Shown: positions 45,478 through 55,019 of the stretch, in pieces | How the letters are laid out: every line of letters begins with the position of its first letter | Numbering within the stretch: the first letter of the stretch is position 1 | Source: Bacillaceae bacterium OF18-1A | GTDB taxonomy: Bacteria; Bacillota; Bacilli; Bacillales; Bacillaceae_G | Length of the DNA: 64,000 bases | NCBI GenBank assembly: GCA_027694045.1 | Contig: JAQEWB010000001.1 | Span: 1,302,001-1,366,000 of the forward strand | Reading direction: 5' to 3' | The notes under the pieces: generated by a model | What the model was told of the DNA's origin: nothing | Databases searched by the model: none | What the model saw: the letters and a program-made list of their open reading frames with translations, nothing else | Made by a program: the position numbers and the translations under genes

Positions 45478-45598
45478 GCAGGTTGCGACTCCCCCAGCTA
45501 AAGCAAAAGTCGTGCTGCCTATAAATACCCAAGTAGTGAGAGCTAATAATCAGTGGGTGATGGTCAAAACTGCCACTGATTAAAGTTTCACCTTATTA
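45478..45598 (-). repeat. Dispersed intergenic repeat, copy near 45.5 kb
   Basis: On the minus strand AATAAGGTGAAACTTTAATC, CCCACTGATTATTAGCTCTC, TTTATAGGCAG, and a hairpin CGACT.../...AGTCG with GCAG/CTGC below it, in the same order as the copy at 41.4 kb but opposite in orientation. Confidence 0.65.
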
Positions 45599-45679
45599 AG
45601 TAGCCTTTCTTTAAGAGTATCCGTATAAAAATATGATATACTAGATGGAAGAATTTTTAAATTGAGGGGTTATTTATTT

Positions 45680-46951
45680 ATGCTTCCAAACGATAATATT
45701 TTATCTCATGAAAAACGAATAGAAGAACTAGAAAATAAAGTACGTTTTTATGAAGAACTTGTGAATCAATTACCGCATCATTTCACATATAAAAATCCAC
45801 ATATTGGTTTACAACTAAAAAAAACAAGAACAACTCATTCCATTCAAAACATACAAAAAGAGAATAAAGATGCCGTTTTTCAACTCACTTGCGATTCCTT
45901 ATTTTTATTTGAGCAACTTGAAAAACACTTTGTTCATATTTTTGATGCTTTTTCACATCACGTAACCTTTATTGATAATAAAGGGATTATTACTTTATGT
46001 AATCAAGTTGCTGCAGATGATTTTGGGGTAATACGAAATGATATAATTGGTAAACCAATTCAACAATTACTAAACTTGCCAGAAGAAAAAATTAAAGCTA
46101 TTGAAACATTAAAAACAGGAACAGAAATATATAACGAAGAAATTTTAGACAAAAACTATGGGATTGTAAATAACCGCATTATTCGTGATTATAACGGAGA
46201 AATTTTTAGAGTTATTAGTGTCTTTCATTACTTAAACTCAGAGCGTGATGCAGAGAAATTTTCATTAGCAGGAAGAATCGCAGCTGGAATCGCACATGAA
46301 GTACGTAATCCTCTTACAACAGTACGAGGATACTTACAATTTTTACAAGAAAGCGTCTCTCCATCTAATAAAGAATTATTTGAAAACCTACTTATCCCTG
46401 AATTAGATCGTGCAAACAGTATTATTACAAAATTTTTAGCCATTTCAAAAACTCGAGAATTTACAAGAGAACCTTTTCCTATTAATACATTTTTACGTGA
46501 GTACATTCAACAGTTATTAGCTAGTGAGGTCTTTTTGCATAACATTGCAATTGATTATAATTTTTCTACCGAATTAGACGGTGTACAAGTCCATATTGAT
46601 CGTCATGAACTTGTGCAAGTTTTTTTAAACCTATTTCAAAACGCTGTCGATGCCCAAGGCGAAAAACCTCTTTCTATTCAAATCGCTAGTTATCGCCTAG
46701 ATAACTTTGTTCGAATTACTTTCACAGATAACGGAATTGGTATTCCTCCTGCTATTCAAGAGTATATATTTGATCCGTTCTTCTCAACAAAAGATTCAGG
46801 AACCGGACTAGGGTTGTCAGTAACAAAAAAAATTATTCAAAATCATAATGGCACATTAAAGATGACTAGTAATCAACATGGTACAACTTTCACTATTTCT
46901 ATTCCAATTTTCCCTCAAATAAACTTTGACGCAATGAACCAGTACACATGA
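45680..46951 (+). CDS. Soluble PAS-domain histidine kinase
   Basis: 423 residues without membrane segments. Coiled coil 8-30, PAS domain about 95-200 (V-T-F-I-D-N-K-G-I-I-T), HisKA with A-G-I-A-H-E-V-R-N-P, HATPase with N-L-F-Q-N-A-V-D-A and G-T-G-L-G-L-S-V. The H-E-V-R-N-P-L-T-T-V-R-G box is of the kind found in the sporulation phosphorelay kinases that feed Spo0F, an inference. No regulator gene beside it. ATG 45680, ten nt after GAGGGG. Confidence 0.85.
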   Translation: MLPNDNILSHEKRIEELENKVRFYEELVNQLPHHFTYKNPHIGLQLKKTRTTHSIQNIQKENKDAVFQLTCDSLFLFEQLEKHFVHIFDAFSHHVTFIDNKGIITLCNQVAADDFGVIRNDIIGKPIQQLLNLPEEKIKAIETLKTGTEIYNEEILDKNYGIVNNRIIRDYNGEIFRVISVFHYLNSERDAEKFSLAGRIAAGIAHEVRNPLTTVRGYLQFLQESVSPSNKELFENLLIPELDRANSIITKFLAISKTREFTREPFPINTFLREYIQQLLASEVFLHNIAIDYNFSTELDGVQVHIDRHELVQVFLNLFQNAVDAQGEKPLSIQIASYRLDNFVRITFTDNGIGIPPAIQEYIFDPFFSTKDSGTGLGLSVTKKIIQNHNGTLKMTSNQHGTTFTISIPIFPQINFDAMNQYT

Positions 46952-46965
46952 TGTACGATTATCCG

Positions 46966-47012
46966 AACTGCACGTTAATTGTTAAAGAACGTCTAACAAT
47001 TAACGTGCAGTT
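46966..47012 (+). terminator. Terminator of the 45.7-kb kinase
   Basis: Perfect 19-bp stem (46966-46984, 46994-47012) followed by TTTTATT. Confidence 0.92.
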
Positions 47013-47119
47013 TTTTATTCTCATCCTTCTTTACGTTTCTTTACCTCAAATTTACTCTATCTTAATCCTTATTTTGTATGATAAATAGTGAAGCCAAAGA
47101 CATGAAAGAGGGATAAAAA

Positions 47120-47548
47120 ATGAGAGTTGTATCATTAATACGCATTTGGATTGCTCTTATGGTATGCATTATTTTATGTATAGGATTTTTTTTAACTCTA
47201 AAATATTCCACTATATCCAAAGCAGAGAAAAAAACAGTTCCATACAAGCTTTTGTATACAAAACAAAACAATATCCCTTACTCAAATTCCGCAAATAAGG
47301 AAAAAAAAGTTATAAAAGGAATGCTAATCACGAAAGCTTCTAGTTACGAAACGCTACTTCAAATTGCTGAAACAATTAAAGATCAATATACGAATAAAGA
47401 AGTGGATGAAATTATTCTTTCTATTCATAATGAAAATAACGGTAGTTATGAGGAAGATTTACCTTATGAGCCTATTAGTAAAGGAAAAATAATGGTCACT
47501 TTTGATTCTAAATCCTTTGGCAGTACAAATGTGACACTCCATGAATGA
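47120..47548 (+). CDS. Hypothetical membrane-anchored protein
   Basis: 142 residues: one N-terminal membrane segment (8-28) and an extracytoplasmic domain rich in Lys, Asn and Glu. GAGGG site before the ATG. I recognise no family; likely exported and anchored. Convergent with the PBP gene, sharing a terminator. Confidence 0.6.
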   Translation: MRVVSLIRIWIALMVCIILCIGFFLTLKYSTISKAEKKTVPYKLLYTKQNNIPYSNSANKEKKVIKGMLITKASSYETLLQIAETIKDQYTNKEVDEIILSIHNENNGSYEEDLPYEPISKGKIMVTFDSKSFGSTNVTLHE

Positions 47549-47570
47549 CTACATCCATTTCTCATAATAA

Positions 47571-47600
47571 AAAGAGGCGAATCTCGTTATTCGCCTCTTT
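47571..47600. terminator. Shared terminator between 47.1-kb gene and PBP gene
   Basis: Perfect 12-bp stem AAAGAGGCGAAT/ATTCGCCTCTTT (47571-47582, 47589-47600), T-rich on both sides. Confidence 0.85.
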
Positions 47601-47603
47601 CTT

Positions 47604-49646
47604 TTACCAAAGTGATGGAATCCACTCTTTCACTTTATCAAACCATTCTTGCTGGTCTTTTTTCCTTTGTTGTTCCTCTTCTTTTCTTCTCTTCTCTTCT
47701 TCTTTTCTTCTTTTTTCCTCTTCTATTGTGTTCAATTGTTTTTTATAATCGGCCTCAGATATTAGAGATAACTGAAATGCTTTTTGTGCTGGATTTGCAT
47801 TCGCTTTTTTCATAATATCCCGGAACATTGTCGTCGTAATTTGACTACCACCTGGAATGTAATGCTCACTATCTGTTTTATCATATCCTACCCAAATCGC
47901 ACCTACTAAGTCTGGTGTATATCCAACAAACCATGAATCCTTTGCACCAGTGCTCGGACCATTTACAAGTTGCGTAGTCCCTGTCTTACCTGCCGTATCA
48001 ACATTATTAACTTTTGCTTTCTCGCCCGTTCCCTTTTCGACAACACCTTTTAATAAATATGTCATCTTTTGAGCAACTTTCTCGCTCGTCACGCGTGTCT
48101 CTTTCTTATACCATTTTCCAATTGTTTCACCTTCAGCATTTTGAATCTCTCTAATTGCATGAGCCTCTACTTGAACACCATCATTTGCAAAAGTACTGTA
48201 GGCTTGAGCCATTACAAACGGTGAGGTCCCCATATGCATCCCACCTAAAGCAATTGGATAAGTACGATCTTCTGGCTCTAACGGGATACCAAATCGCTCT
48301 AAAGATTTCAATCCTTTATCTAATCCTATTTGCTCTAATAACCAAACAGCTGAAACATTGTATGACTTTGCCACCGCTTCATACATTGTCACATCACCAT
48401 GGAAAGTATGATCACTATTTTGCGGTTTATATTCTTTAATATTAAACGGTTCATCTTTTAATATATCGTACACTTCGTAGCCTTCCTCTAAAGCTGGTAC
48501 ATAGACCGCTAGAGGCTTTAAAGTTGAGCCTGGTTGTCTTTTTAATTGTGTTGCATGGTTAAACTGCAAAAACTGATACGGTCCTCTGCCCCCAACTAAA
48601 GCTGGAACACCACCTGTTTTCGGATTCATAAGAACTACACCGGTTTGCATAAGTTGTTCTGAGTCACTACCTTTAAAATAGCCATCATTATTCACAACAT
48701 CCTCTACAGCCTGTTGTTTTTTCGGATCAAGCTCTGTATAAATACGATAACCACCTGCTAAAATTTCATTTTGAGTTAATTCGTACTTGTCCATTGCTTC
48801 TCTAACAATATAGTCTACATATTGAGAATATTTCCCCTTGTACTTATCATCAACACCGCGCTTTAATACAAGCCCGCTCTCTTTTTCTTTATTATACTGT
48901 TCGTCAGAAATATACTCTTGCTCTTTCATTAAACCTAATACAACATTACGTCGCTCAATTGATTTATTAAAGTTTTTATAAGGCGAATACGCAGACGGTG
49001 CTTTAATTAATCCCGCAATTGTTGCAGCTTCTGCAATTGTTAAATCCTTTACATCTTTATCAAAATAAGATTTAGCTGCTCTTTTTATCCCCCAAGCACC
49101 TTCACCAAAATAAATTTGATTCATGTACATTTCAATAATTTCATCTTTTGTATAAGTACGTTCTATTTTTTTCGTTAGAAAATATTCCTTTATTTTGCGC
49201 GAGAAGGTACGATCTTGTGTCAAAAATACATTTTTTGCAAGTTGTTGTGTAATTGTACTTCCTCCCGCTACAACTTCTCCTGCTGTAATATTCTTAAAAA
49301 CTGCACTTATAATTCCACTATAATAAATGCCACGATGATTAAAAAATTCCTTATCTTCTACCGCAACAATCGCCTGAACCATAACATCAGGAATATCTTT
49401 TCTTTTAACTCCTTCGGTTTTCGAAGAAGCTAATTTAGTCGCAACTTCATTATTCGCATCGTAAATTAAAGTCGGTTGCGGAACAGCTTGTTTTAATGCA
49501 GATATGTCTTGAATGGAAATTATTATATTTACAGCAACAAATAGAATAACGAGCAAACTTCCCAATACAATTAATGAATTGCGAAGTTTCTTCCTCTTAT
49601 TGAACCACTCAAGCGTTCTTTTTAAGTGAGTGTTCTTCAATTTCAT
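47604..49646 (-). CDS. Class A penicillin-binding protein
   Basis: 680 residues. Cytosolic tail, membrane anchor 24-45, glycosyltransferase domain (about 60-240; E-D-K-E-F-F-N-H-R-G, G-G-S-T-I-T-Q-Q) and transpeptidase domain (about 330-610) with S-T-L-K, S-Y-N and K-T-G-T-T, all intact. The C-terminus ends in a Glu/Arg/Lys repeat of about 35 residues. Builds and cross-links peptidoglycan. Which of the PbpF/PbpG/PbpD types it is cannot be fixed by eye. Confidence 0.92.
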   Translation of the reverse strand: MKLKNTHLKRTLEWFNKRKKLRNSLIVLGSLLVILFVAVNIIISIQDISALKQAVPQPTLIYDANNEVATKLASSKTEGVKRKDIPDVMVQAIVAVEDKEFFNHRGIYYSGIISAVFKNITAGEVVAGGSTITQQLAKNVFLTQDRTFSRKIKEYFLTKKIERTYTKDEIIEMYMNQIYFGEGAWGIKRAAKSYFDKDVKDLTIAEAATIAGLIKAPSAYSPYKNFNKSIERRNVVLGLMKEQEYISDEQYNKEKESGLVLKRGVDDKYKGKYSQYVDYIVREAMDKYELTQNEILAGGYRIYTELDPKKQQAVEDVVNNDGYFKGSDSEQLMQTGVVLMNPKTGGVPALVGGRGPYQFLQFNHATQLKRQPGSTLKPLAVYVPALEEGYEVYDILKDEPFNIKEYKPQNSDHTFHGDVTMYEAVAKSYNVSAVWLLEQIGLDKGLKSLERFGIPLEPEDRTYPIALGGMHMGTSPFVMAQAYSTFANDGVQVEAHAIREIQNAEGETIGKWYKKETRVTSEKVAQKMTYLLKGVVEKGTGEKAKVNNVDTAGKTGTTQLVNGPSTGAKDSWFVGYTPDLVGAIWVGYDKTDSEHYIPGGSQITTTMFRDIMKKANANPAQKAFQLSLISEADYKKQLNTIEEEKRRKEEEKRRKEEEQQRKKDQQEWFDKVKEWIPSLW

Positions 49647-49907
49647 TCGTTCACTTCCTTCGTTTGTTTACACTCTTCTTTTCAAAAGGAAGAATATACC
49701 TCCTTTTAAATTTATTATAATAACGCAGTCGTTCCTATAGTGTAAAGCATTTCTTTCACATTCATACTTTTTGCAAGAAAAGGACATTCTACAAGTAAGA
49801 TATTCAACATTCATTATTAATATTATTAATGCAACAATGTGAGTTATGTTAAGTTTTTGTAAACTTTTCGATAAAATGTTTTAAAAAACGACAGTTTTTT
49901 GTTAGAA
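49647..49907. other. Divergent intergenic region PBP / pit
   Basis: About 260 nt. It holds the PBP leader (a small inverted repeat AAAAGGA/TCCTTTT near 49684-49707) and the region upstream of the pit promoter. No gene or RNA motif seen. Confidence 0.45.
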
Positions 49908-49936
49908 TTGACTAGCCAATATATTTTACATATATT
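49908..49936 (+). promoter_or_regulatory. Promoter of the phosphate transporter operon
   Basis: TTGACT (49908-49913), 17-nt spacer, TATATT (49931-49936), about 20 nt before the first start codon. Confidence 0.7.
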
Positions 49937-49957
49937 ACTTTTGTGGGGGTAACAATA

Positions 49958-50578
49958 ATGGTCTTTAAATCAAAAAAAGATAAATTTTCTGAAATGCTTA
50001 TGAATGTTTCCGAAAATTTAAAAGAAGGCGCACAGTTTTTCGTGGAGTATAAAATTAAAAATGCTAGCGATTTAAAAGAATTTTCTATGCGCATGAAAGA
50101 ATATGAGTCAAAAGGTGACTCATTTATTCACGAAATCATTATGGAGCTAAACAAAGCGTTTATTACTCCTATTGAACGTGAAGACATCCTACAGCTTGCA
50201 ATGAGTATGGATGATGTATTAGACGGATTAGATCACAGTGCTGGTCTGTTCGAAATGTATTCTATTACAGAAGCTGATGAATACATGATTAAATTCGTTG
50301 AGGCAATTAATCAATGTGCGATTGAGATTGCAAACTCTGTTGAACTAATGTCTAACAAAAAATTAGTCGACATTCGTACAAATGCAATTAAGATTAAAGA
50401 TTACGAATCACAATGTGATGATATTCGTCGTCATGCAATTAAGCACTTATTCTCTCGTGAAAAAGATCCGATTAAGATCATTCAATTCAAAGAAATTTAC
50501 GAAGAGCTTGAAGAAGTAGCTGATAGCTGTCAAAGCGTTGCAAACGTATTAGAAACAATTATTATGAAGAACGCGTAA
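49958..50578 (+). CDS. DUF47/PhoU-like Pit accessory protein
   Basis: 206 residues, all-helical, PhoU-like fold with acidic metal-binding repeats (E-Y-E-S-K-G-D...D-Y-E-S-Q-C-D-D). Proteins of this kind are encoded next to Pit transporters and regulate them. ATG 49958 after GGGGGT; the pit gene starts 11 nt behind its stop. Confidence 0.9.
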   Translation: MVFKSKKDKFSEMLMNVSENLKEGAQFFVEYKIKNASDLKEFSMRMKEYESKGDSFIHEIIMELNKAFITPIEREDILQLAMSMDDVLDGLDHSAGLFEMYSITEADEYMIKFVEAINQCAIEIANSVELMSNKKLVDIRTNAIKIKDYESQCDDIRRHAIKHLFSREKDPIKIIQFKEIYEELEEVADSCQSVANVLETIIMKNA

Positions 50579-50589
50579 GGAGTTTGATC

Positions 50590-51588
50590 ATGGATACACT
50601 CTTGGTACTGACCGTTTTAGTAGTCATTTGCGCCTTAGCTTTTGACTTTATCAATGGATTTCACGATACAGCAAACGCTATTGCAACGGCTGTTTCAACA
50701 AAAGCTCTAAAGCCTAGACATGCCATTATTATGGCGGCTATTATGAACTTTTTAGGTGCAATGACATTTACAGGTGTAGCAAAAACGATTACAAAAGATA
50801 TCGTTGATCCATTCGCCTTACAAAATGGTTCTCTTGTAATTTTAGCTGCGTTACTTGCGGCAATCGTATGGAATTTACTTACTTGGTACTACGGTATTCC
50901 AAGTAGTTCTTCGCATGCAATTATTGGCTCAATCGCGGGTGCAGCGATTGCTGCTGCTGGTTTTGCTGCTTTAAATTTCAAAGGATTCATAAAAATTATC
51001 GAAGCTTTAATCTTTTCACCGATTATCGCTTTCGTTATTGGTTATATCGTATACAGTATTTTTAAAGTAGTCTTCAAAAACTTTAACTTAACAAAAACGA
51101 ATAAGAACTTCCGTATATTCCAGATTTTCACTGCAGCATTACAAGCTTATACACACGGTACGAACGATGCGCAAAAAGCAATGGGAATCATTACGATGGC
51201 TCTTATGGCCAATAACTATCATACTTCTGACGACATTCCATTCTGGGTACAATTATGTTGTGCGATTGCAATGGGACTTGGTACTTCTGTCGGCGGATGG
51301 AAAATTATTAAAACTGTCGGTGGACAAATTATGAAAATTCGTCCTGTAAATGGTGTAGCTGCCGATTTATCATCATCACTTGTTATTTTCGGTGCAACAT
51401 TCATTCACTTACCGGTTAGTACGACGCACGTTATCTCTTCTTCTATTTTAGGGGTTGGTGCTTCTCACCGTGTGAAAGGTGTAAAATGGGGAACTGCAAA
51501 ACGCATGTTAATCACATGGGTAATTACACTTCCTATTTCAGCTTCTTTAGCTGCTCTATTTTACTCCCTGTTACAATTTATTTTCTAA
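50590..51588 (+). CDS. pit: Low-affinity inorganic phosphate transporter Pit
   Basis: 332 residues, about ten membrane segments, with the inverted repeat signature of the PiT family: G-F-H-D-T-A-N-A near residue 23 and T-H-G-T-N-D-A-Q-K near 192. Imports phosphate as a metal-phosphate complex with protons. GGAG nine nt before the ATG. Cotranscribed with the DUF47 gene. Confidence 0.94.
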   Translation: MDTLLVLTVLVVICALAFDFINGFHDTANAIATAVSTKALKPRHAIIMAAIMNFLGAMTFTGVAKTITKDIVDPFALQNGSLVILAALLAAIVWNLLTWYYGIPSSSSHAIIGSIAGAAIAAAGFAALNFKGFIKIIEALIFSPIIAFVIGYIVYSIFKVVFKNFNLTKTNKNFRIFQIFTAALQAYTHGTNDAQKAMGIITMALMANNYHTSDDIPFWVQLCCAIAMGLGTSVGGWKIIKTVGGQIMKIRPVNGVAADLSSSLVIFGATFIHLPVSTTHVISSSILGVGASHRVKGVKWGTAKRMLITWVITLPISASLAALFYSLLQFIF

Positions 51589-51590
51589 TC

Positions 51591-51629
51591 AAAAGTCGTC
51601 TTCCTTATTTTTCTAGGAAGACGACTTTT
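51591..51629 (+). terminator. Terminator of pit
   Basis: Perfect 15-bp stem (51591-51605, 51615-51629), core GTCGTCTTCC, then TT. Confidence 0.9.
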
Positions 51630-51715
51630 TTGTGAACAAGCCTATTTCTTATAAAAAAACATGTATAAACGTGTATAATAATTAGTGGATAAGTTATTTA
51701 GAGGAGTTGGCAATT

Positions 51716-52516
51716 TTGGAATACATCATGTTACTTTTCATCGGACTAATCGCCGGGACAGTCGGAAGCTTAGTCGGGCTTGGAGGCGGAATCATTATCG
51801 TTCCGTTATTAATTGGATTACATAGTTTATCACCACAACTTGCTGTGGGGACTTCTATGGTAACAGTCGTTTTTACAGGACTATCTTCCACCCTTACTTA
51901 TATGAAACATAAACGAGTAGATTATAAAAGTGGACTTATTTTATTTATCGGTAGTGGGCCTGGTGGTATTATCGGATCATGGGCGAACAAATTTTTAAAC
52001 CAAGATACGTTTTCTTTATACTTTGGAATTTTTCTTATATTCGTCTCAATTCTTCTTATGCTACGAGACAAATTAAAACCTCTTTCCTTATCAAATATGT
52101 CTGTAATTAAGCGTTCTTTTACAGATAATGAAGGAAATACTGTACACTATCAATTCCCACCGTTTCTCGCTATCTTTATCGCCTTTATAGTCGGGTTTAT
52201 ATCTGGGTTATTTGGAATTGGTGGTGGTGCTTTACTCGTTCCAGCAATGATGCTCCTTTTTGCATTCCCAGCACATATTGCTGTAGCAACTTCAATGTTT
52301 ATCGTATTTTTATCAGCAATTGTAAGCTCTGCAACTCACATCTCCCTTGGAAATGTTAGCTGGATTTATGCATTAATCCTTATTCCAGGCGCGTGGATTG
52401 GCGGAAAAATCGGGGCTTATATTAATACAAAACTGAGTGGTAAAGCCGTAATTAATTTATTACGCATCACATTAATTATCCTTGGAACTAGATTAATTAT
52501 TACTTCTTTTTTATAA
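51716..52516 (+). CDS. TSUP-family sulfite/organosulfonate exporter
   Basis: 266 residues, eight or so membrane segments with the internal duplication of TauE/SafE proteins: G-S-L-V-G-L-G-G-G near residue 20 and G-L-F-G-I-G-G-G near 157. Substrate unknown, probably a sulfur oxyanion or small acid. I chose TTG 51716, nine nt after GAGGAG; a TTG nine bases earlier touches the site. Confidence 0.88.
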   Translation: MEYIMLLFIGLIAGTVGSLVGLGGGIIIVPLLIGLHSLSPQLAVGTSMVTVVFTGLSSTLTYMKHKRVDYKSGLILFIGSGPGGIIGSWANKFLNQDTFSLYFGIFLIFVSILLMLRDKLKPLSLSNMSVIKRSFTDNEGNTVHYQFPPFLAIFIAFIVGFISGLFGIGGGALLVPAMMLLFAFPAHIAVATSMFIVFLSAIVSSATHISLGNVSWIYALILIPGAWIGGKIGAYINTKLSGKAVINLLRITLIILGTRLIITSFL

Positions 52517-52542
52517 CGTGTTCTTTTTAGAATACGTTTTTC

Positions 52543-52635
52543 TTATACACATAAATACAAAAATCTTCCTAGAAGGATAAGTAAAATTAAACAAATACCT
52601 AATAACATATAATTTGAAATATGTACTTTCTTCAA
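52543..52635 (-). CDS. Possible 30-residue membrane peptide
   Basis: TTG at 52635, eight nt after GGAG, opens 30 codons: M-K-K-V-H-I-S-N-Y followed by one 17-20 residue hydrophobic helix. The combination of ribosome site, Lys-rich start and helix is what a small membrane protein would show, but chance is not excluded. No family recognised. Confidence 0.35.
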   Translation of the reverse strand: MKKVHISNYMLLGICLILLILLGRFLYLCV

Positions 52636-52782
52636 ATTGACCACTCCTATAACTGCGACTGTTACCTTTATGATAACGAAAAAATAGTTGGCTTGCAGTT
52701 ACAAAGTGCTAACAATGCAAAATCATTTATTACAAATTTTATCCTTATATTTCATTTCTTCGTATATTCTATCGATTTAACA

Positions 52783-52811
52783 AAAAAAGATGTCATATTG
52801 ACATCTTTTTT
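52783..52811 (-). terminator. Terminator of the 52.8-kb gene
   Basis: Thirteen-bp stem AAAAAAGATGTCA/TGACATCTTTTTT (52783-52795, 52799-52811) with a 3-nt loop; T run on the minus strand. Confidence 0.75.
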
Positions 52812-53037
52812 AGTGAAGAAGTGACCATCCCATAAAGTCTTCATGTACTTGGCACGCCCTCTTATCATTTCGATCATATAATTCAGCATAACTATCTGTT
52901 TCTTCATCATAAGCCATTGTATAAATAATTTGGCCGTCTATTTCAACGGATAAAACGACTCCACCTTTCATCTCTTCTACATGAATGATAGCATTCGCCG
53001 GAATTCTCATATCCGTCATTTTTATCGCATCTAACAA
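52810..53037 (-). CDS. Hypothetical small protein
   Basis: 75 residues, acidic, predicted beta-rich, no membrane segment. The start is TTG 53037, nine nt after GGGGG. Not recognised. Divergent from the Crp-type regulator. Confidence 0.6.
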   Translation of the reverse strand: MLDAIKMTDMRIPANAIIHVEEMKGGVVLSVEIDGQIIYTMAYDEETDSYAELYDRNDKRACQVHEDFMGWSLLH

Positions 53038-53207
53038 TATACTAAACCCCCTACAGCGTATTCATTGCTAGTACTATTACACACTAAATAGTATACTACT
53101 GTAATAGCATACATTTCGTCAATGAATTTGCTGTTTAAATAGCATATTGTCTTTATACATATACGCTACAATAGAAGAAATAGAAATGTTTAAATGGGGT
53201 GCTAACA

Positions 53208-53720
53208 TTGATTCTACACAAGGGAGATGTACTATTCCGTCAAGGTGAGGACGGTCCTTTATATTTTATAAAAACAGGGCTATTAAAAGTGGTAAGACTG
53301 CAAGAAGATGGAACACCATTTTTATTCAACATTATCGTTCCAGGTGAAACGATACCTCACCATTCTTTAATTTCACCGAAGGAATACCACGGTACAGCTA
53401 TCGCTTTAATAAAAACGGAAGTTGAACCTATTATGAGTAGTGAATGGTATGATAAACTTCAGGCGAACCCTGAATTCTATGCCGATATTGCTATGCAATT
53501 ACAATCAAAGTTACGTATGATGCAACAACGCATCGACCAATTGACAACCGTCTCGCCGAAAGAACGTCTTCATCGTTTACAAGAGTGGTTCACACTATAT
53601 TTAGGTGATATTCCGATATATGAAATATTAACGCAATCTGAAATTGGTCAACTAATAGGTATACGCCGTGAAACAGTAAACCGACTATTAAGAGAACAAA
53701 TAAAAAACGAGGTAAAATAA
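53208..53720 (+). CDS. Crp/Fnr family regulator, short form
   Basis: 170 residues. A cyclic-nucleotide-like beta barrel (about 1-75), dimer helix, and Crp-type helix-turn-helix with S-E-I-G-Q-L-I-G-I-R-R-E-T-V-N-R near residue 150. It lacks the cysteines of oxygen-sensing Fnr and is 50 or so residues shorter than typical family members. TTG 53208 follows GGGG with 8 nt. Convergent with hmp. Effector unknown. Confidence 0.8.
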   Translation: MILHKGDVLFRQGEDGPLYFIKTGLLKVVRLQEDGTPFLFNIIVPGETIPHHSLISPKEYHGTAIALIKTEVEPIMSSEWYDKLQANPEFYADIAMQLQSKLRMMQQRIDQLTTVSPKERLHRLQEWFTLYLGDIPIYEILTQSEIGQLIGIRRETVNRLLREQIKNEVK

Positions 53721-53732
53721 ATACCTCGTTTT
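53704..53732. terminator. Shared terminator of the Crp-type gene and hmp
   Basis: Eleven-bp stem AAAACGAGGTA/TACCTCGTTTT (53704-53714, 53722-53732) with T/A tails on each side. Confidence 0.82.
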
Positions 53733-53748
53733 TTTGCTAGTTCAAACC

Positions 53749-54957
53749 CTATTGTAAGCTTGCTGCTGGACCGAAAAATTCATAATGAATATGTTCTTGT
53801 TTCACACCTAAATCAATTAATGCTGCATTTATATGCTTCATAAATGGTACTGGACCACAGAAATAAAATTCTGCTTCCGTTGTTGGAATGATAGTTTGTA
53901 ACCATTCTCCTTCAATGAAGCCTTCTTTATCAAAATTCTTCATTTCTATGTCTTTTTCAGTCGGAGCAGAATAACAAGTGTATGTTTTTACTTGCTCATA
54001 TTCATTGTCTATCGCCTTAACATGTTCTTTCATTGCATGTGTATTACTATTTATCGCTGCATGAACAAAACATACATTACGTTTTGAATCTTGTTCAATT
54101 AATGTATTTAACATACTCATCATTGGTGTAATACCTACTCCACCACTAATTAGGACAACAGGTAATGTTGAATCCATATTTAGTACGAAATCTCCCGCTG
54201 GTGCGCTAACCGGTAATATAGCTCCTTCTTCTACATGCTCATGTAAGTAATTAGATACTTTACCATCGGGTGTATCTACACCTTTTTCTTTCTTTACACT
54301 AATACGATAATATTCTTTTCCAGGAGCATCAGATAAGCTATATTGACGATTATGTGTATATGTTTCACCTTTAATATTGATTTGAATCGTTACATATTGT
54401 CCCGGGATGAATGAAGAAACTTTCCCACCATCTTCAGGCTTTAAATAAAATGATGTAATAACATCGCTTTCCTTCACTTTTTTAACAACTACAAAGTTAC
54501 GGAAATCTTTCCAGCCACCTTCTTGATGTGCAGCTTCTTCATACATTTCTGCTTCAATGCTTATAAATGCATCAGCAATAACACCATAAGCTTCTCCCCA
54601 TGCATTTAAAACTTCATCAGGTGCACCTGCAACCTCTTTAATCGCGCGTAGTAAACATGTTCCTACAATCGGATAATGTTCCGCTTTAATTCCTAAACTT
54701 CTATGCTTATGGCCAATTTGTTTTACAACTGGAATAATCACTTCTAAATTATCAATGTACGTCGCAGCGGCATAAACAGCATTTGCTAACGCTTGTTGTT
54801 GTCTTCCCTTTTTCTGATTCGTATGGTTGAAAATATTTAATAACTCCGGATGTTCCGAAAATAAAATTTGATAAAATCTCGTTGTAATTTCAACGCCTTT
54901 TTCTTGTAATAATGGTACTGTTGACTTTACGATTTCGATTGTTTTTTCACTTAACAT
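53749..54957 (-). CDS. hmp: Flavohaemoglobin, nitric oxide dioxygenase
   Basis: 402 residues: globin domain (1-138), FAD domain (about 150-255, R-Q-Y-S-L-S) and NAD domain with G-G-V-G-I-T-P and F-C-G-P-V-P-F. Oxidises NO to nitrate, using NAD(P)H. Alone on its transcript. An Fnr-like site lies upstream; in Bacillus subtilis hmp also needs ResDE, whose genes are in this window. Confidence 0.96.
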   Translation of the reverse strand: MLSEKTIEIVKSTVPLLQEKGVEITTRFYQILFSEHPELLNIFNHTNQKKGRQQQALANAVYAAATYIDNLEVIIPVVKQIGHKHRSLGIKAEHYPIVGTCLLRAIKEVAGAPDEVLNAWGEAYGVIADAFISIEAEMYEEAAHQEGGWKDFRNFVVVKKVKESDVITSFYLKPEDGGKVSSFIPGQYVTIQINIKGETYTHNRQYSLSDAPGKEYYRISVKKEKGVDTPDGKVSNYLHEHVEEGAILPVSAPAGDFVLNMDSTLPVVLISGGVGITPMMSMLNTLIEQDSKRNVCFVHAAINSNTHAMKEHVKAIDNEYEQVKTYTCYSAPTEKDIEMKNFDKEGFIEGEWLQTIIPTTEAEFYFCGPVPFMKHINAALIDLGVKQEHIHYEFFGPAASLQ

Positions 54958-55019
54958 TGTTATCCCACTCCTCTATTTCCTTAACTGTTTTTAGTTTAAC
55001 TCAATTACACCATATGTAT

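Noticed and set aside
47640..47730. Short tandem repeat TTCTTTTC-type tract as a CRISPR or microsatellite
   Set aside because: It is the coding sequence for the Glu/Arg/Lys tail of the PBP, with no spacer structure.
52621..52824. 67-codon plus-strand frame after the TSUP gene
   Set aside because: No ribosome site, odd composition, and it runs through the terminator of the opposite gene.
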